From: an uncultured Sphingomonas sp.
GTDB lineage: Bacteria > Pseudomonadota > Alphaproteobacteria > Sphingomonadales > Sphingomonadaceae
Assembly (NCBI RefSeq): GCF_936927845.1
Contig: NZ_CAKZHV010000009.1
Span: 1-12,617 of the forward strand
Length of the DNA: 12,617 bases
Direction: 5' to 3'
The translations under genes were made by a program, and so were the position numbers. Of this stretch, positions 11,677 to 12,617 are shown piece by piece; position 1 is the first letter of the stretch; the number at the start of each line of letters is the position of its first letter. The notes under the pieces were generated by a model. It was not told where the DNA came from and did not search any database. It worked only from the letters and a program-made list of their open reading frames with translations.

Positions 11677-12617
11677 TCAAGCAGCGTTAGTCGCCGGATC
11701 GCGGTAGGCGAGCAGCCTGAGCGCATTGATGACGACGAGCAGTGTCGATCCCTCATGAACCGCTACCGCCGGCCCAATCCCGAGACCGAGGATGGTGGCA
11801 GGCACTAGGAAGGCGACGACACCCAAGCTGACAAAGACATTCTGCCGGATGATTCCACGGGTATGCCGACTAAGGCCCACCGCGAATGGCAGGTGCGCCA
11901 GATCGTCAGCCATCAGGGCAACGTCGGCTGTCTCTAATGCAACATCCGACCCCGCCGCGCCCATCGCGATGCCGACTGTGGCGCTTGCCATCGCTGGCGC
12001 GTCGTTCACGCCGTCGCCCACCATCGCGACCTTATCTTCGCCGGCGAGTTTCTTGATCGCGGCAACCTTGTCTTCAGGCATGAGGTCGCCCCACGCTTCA
12101 TCGATCCCGACTTCGTTGGCGATCGCTTCGGCGACTTTCTGGTGATCGCCCGAGATCATTATCATCCGCGACACGCCCATCTCGTGCAGCCGGCGCAGCG
12201 CGGTCTTGGCAGCTTCGCGGGGTGTATCCATCAGGCCGATCGCACCCAGGTCGCGATCTCCCTTGCGGACGACCATCGTCGTGCGGCCGTTCTCGCGCAG
12301 CTTCGCGATCGCGTCCTGCGCCCCCTGCCCCAGCGCCGGAATACCTTCCTTCCCGAACATCTCGGCCTTGCCGATCCACACCGTCTTGCCATCCACGCTC
12401 GCGGTGACGCCCCGACCGGTCAGGCTTTTGAGGTCGCCGGCAATCGGCTCGGCACGATCGTTCAAACGTTCGCGGCCGTCCTTGACGATCGCTTGGGCCA
12501 GAGGATGGTCGCTCAACGCTTCGACGGCGACGGCCAGCGCCAGCAGCTCGCCTTCATCGGCACCATCGACGGGCACGACATCAGTGATGCGCGGACGACC
12601 TTCGGTCAGCGTGCCCG
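11677..12617 (-). CDS. P1B-type heavy metal transporting ATPase, C-terminal part (P1B-4-like)
   Basis: Partial gene: 313 codons to TGA 11677, with the start beyond the window edge. The first visible residues, GTLTEGRPRI, are the end of the DKTGTLT phosphorylation motif, whose Asp is just outside. Then follow SDHPLA (the HP motif of metal pumps), TGRGVTASVDG (ATP-binding domain), SGDHQKVAEAIA, and the hinge MVGDGVNDAPAMASA. The last membrane segment reads AVHEGSTLLVVINALRLL. HEGST in this place is typical of P1B-4 ATPases, reported to export Co, Zn or Fe, rather than of ZntA/CadA types. The metal-binding SPC motif in an earlier helix cannot be seen. It pumps metal out of the cytoplasm using ATP and adds to the resistance character of the region. 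Confidence 0.92.
   Translation of the reverse strand, partial: GTLTEGRPRITDVVPVDGADEGELLALAVAVEALSDHPLAQAIVKDGRERLNDRAEPIAGDLKSLTGRGVTASVDGKTVWIGKAEMFGKEGIPALGQGAQDAIAKLRENGRTTMVVRKGDRDLGAIGLMDTPREAAKTALRRLHEMGVSRMIMISGDHQKVAEAIANEVGIDEAWGDLMPEDKVAAIKKLAGEDKVAMVGDGVNDAPAMASATVGIAMGAAGSDVALETADVALMADDLAHLPFAVGLSRHTRGIIRQNVFVSLGVVAFLVPATILGLGIGPAVAVHEGSTLLVVINALRLLAYRDPATNAA

Noticed and set aside
1..12617. CRISPR arrays, tRNA or rRNA genes, complete insertion sequences
   Set aside because: No regularly spaced repeats, no cloverleaf-like or rRNA-like sequences, and no transposase with terminal inverted repeats were seen.

Overview
The window looks like an accessory region from a sphingomonad-type alphaproteobacterium (Sphingomonas, Sphingobium or Novosphingobium; the genus is inferred from gene families and high GC, not proven). 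It is a metal and metalloid resistance region embedded in plasmid- or island-like DNA with several decayed genes. I see no rRNA, tRNA, CRISPR array or complete insertion sequence.

Left flank (1-2114). This part is gene-poor. It holds a decayed second copy of a VbhA-like antitoxin gene (326-566), an unidentified 51-codon ORF (846-1001), a response regulator on the minus strand (1128-1706) with a strong hairpin at its end, an 18-bp perfect palindrome (1865-1882), and next to it a fragment resembling the HNH gene found 4 kb further on.

Arsenic block (2115-5570). A YnfA/UPF0060 membrane protein on the plus strand converges on a compact minus-strand operon arsR-arsC-acr3-arsN2-arsH. ArsR senses As(III), ArsC reduces arsenate, Acr3 exports arsenite, ArsN2 is a GNAT acetyltransferase and ArsH is an NADPH:FMN oxidoreductase linked to organoarsenicals. 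Genes overlap or are separated by at most 11 nt. A dyad directly abuts the arsR start codon.

Middle (5622-8871). An HNH-type protein and an HU-type nucleoid protein lie on the minus strand. Divergent from HU, a structured leader precedes a frameshifted DUF3768 gene, followed by a VbhA-like antitoxin and a Fic AMP-transferase with an intact catalytic motif but a frameshift after the Fic domain.

Graveyard (8872-9454). Fragments of an SRAP (YedK/HMCES-like) gene on the minus strand and of an ArdC antirestriction gene on the plus strand are typical debris of mobile sphingomonad DNA.

Right part (9455-12617). A minus-strand cluster encodes an MgtC-family membrane protein, an unknown single-span protein coupled to it by an ATGA overlap, and a DedA-family protein. 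Further right are a low-GC predicted lipoprotein gene and the 3' part of a P1B-type metal ATPase whose HEGST motif suggests the P1B-4 (Co/Zn/Fe-type) subgroup; its start lies outside the window.

No clearly new multi-gene system is evident. The best leads are the both-strand-coding VPRGT palindromes with the HNH family, the Fic module with a second decayed antitoxin, and the mgtC-unknown-dedA cluster.
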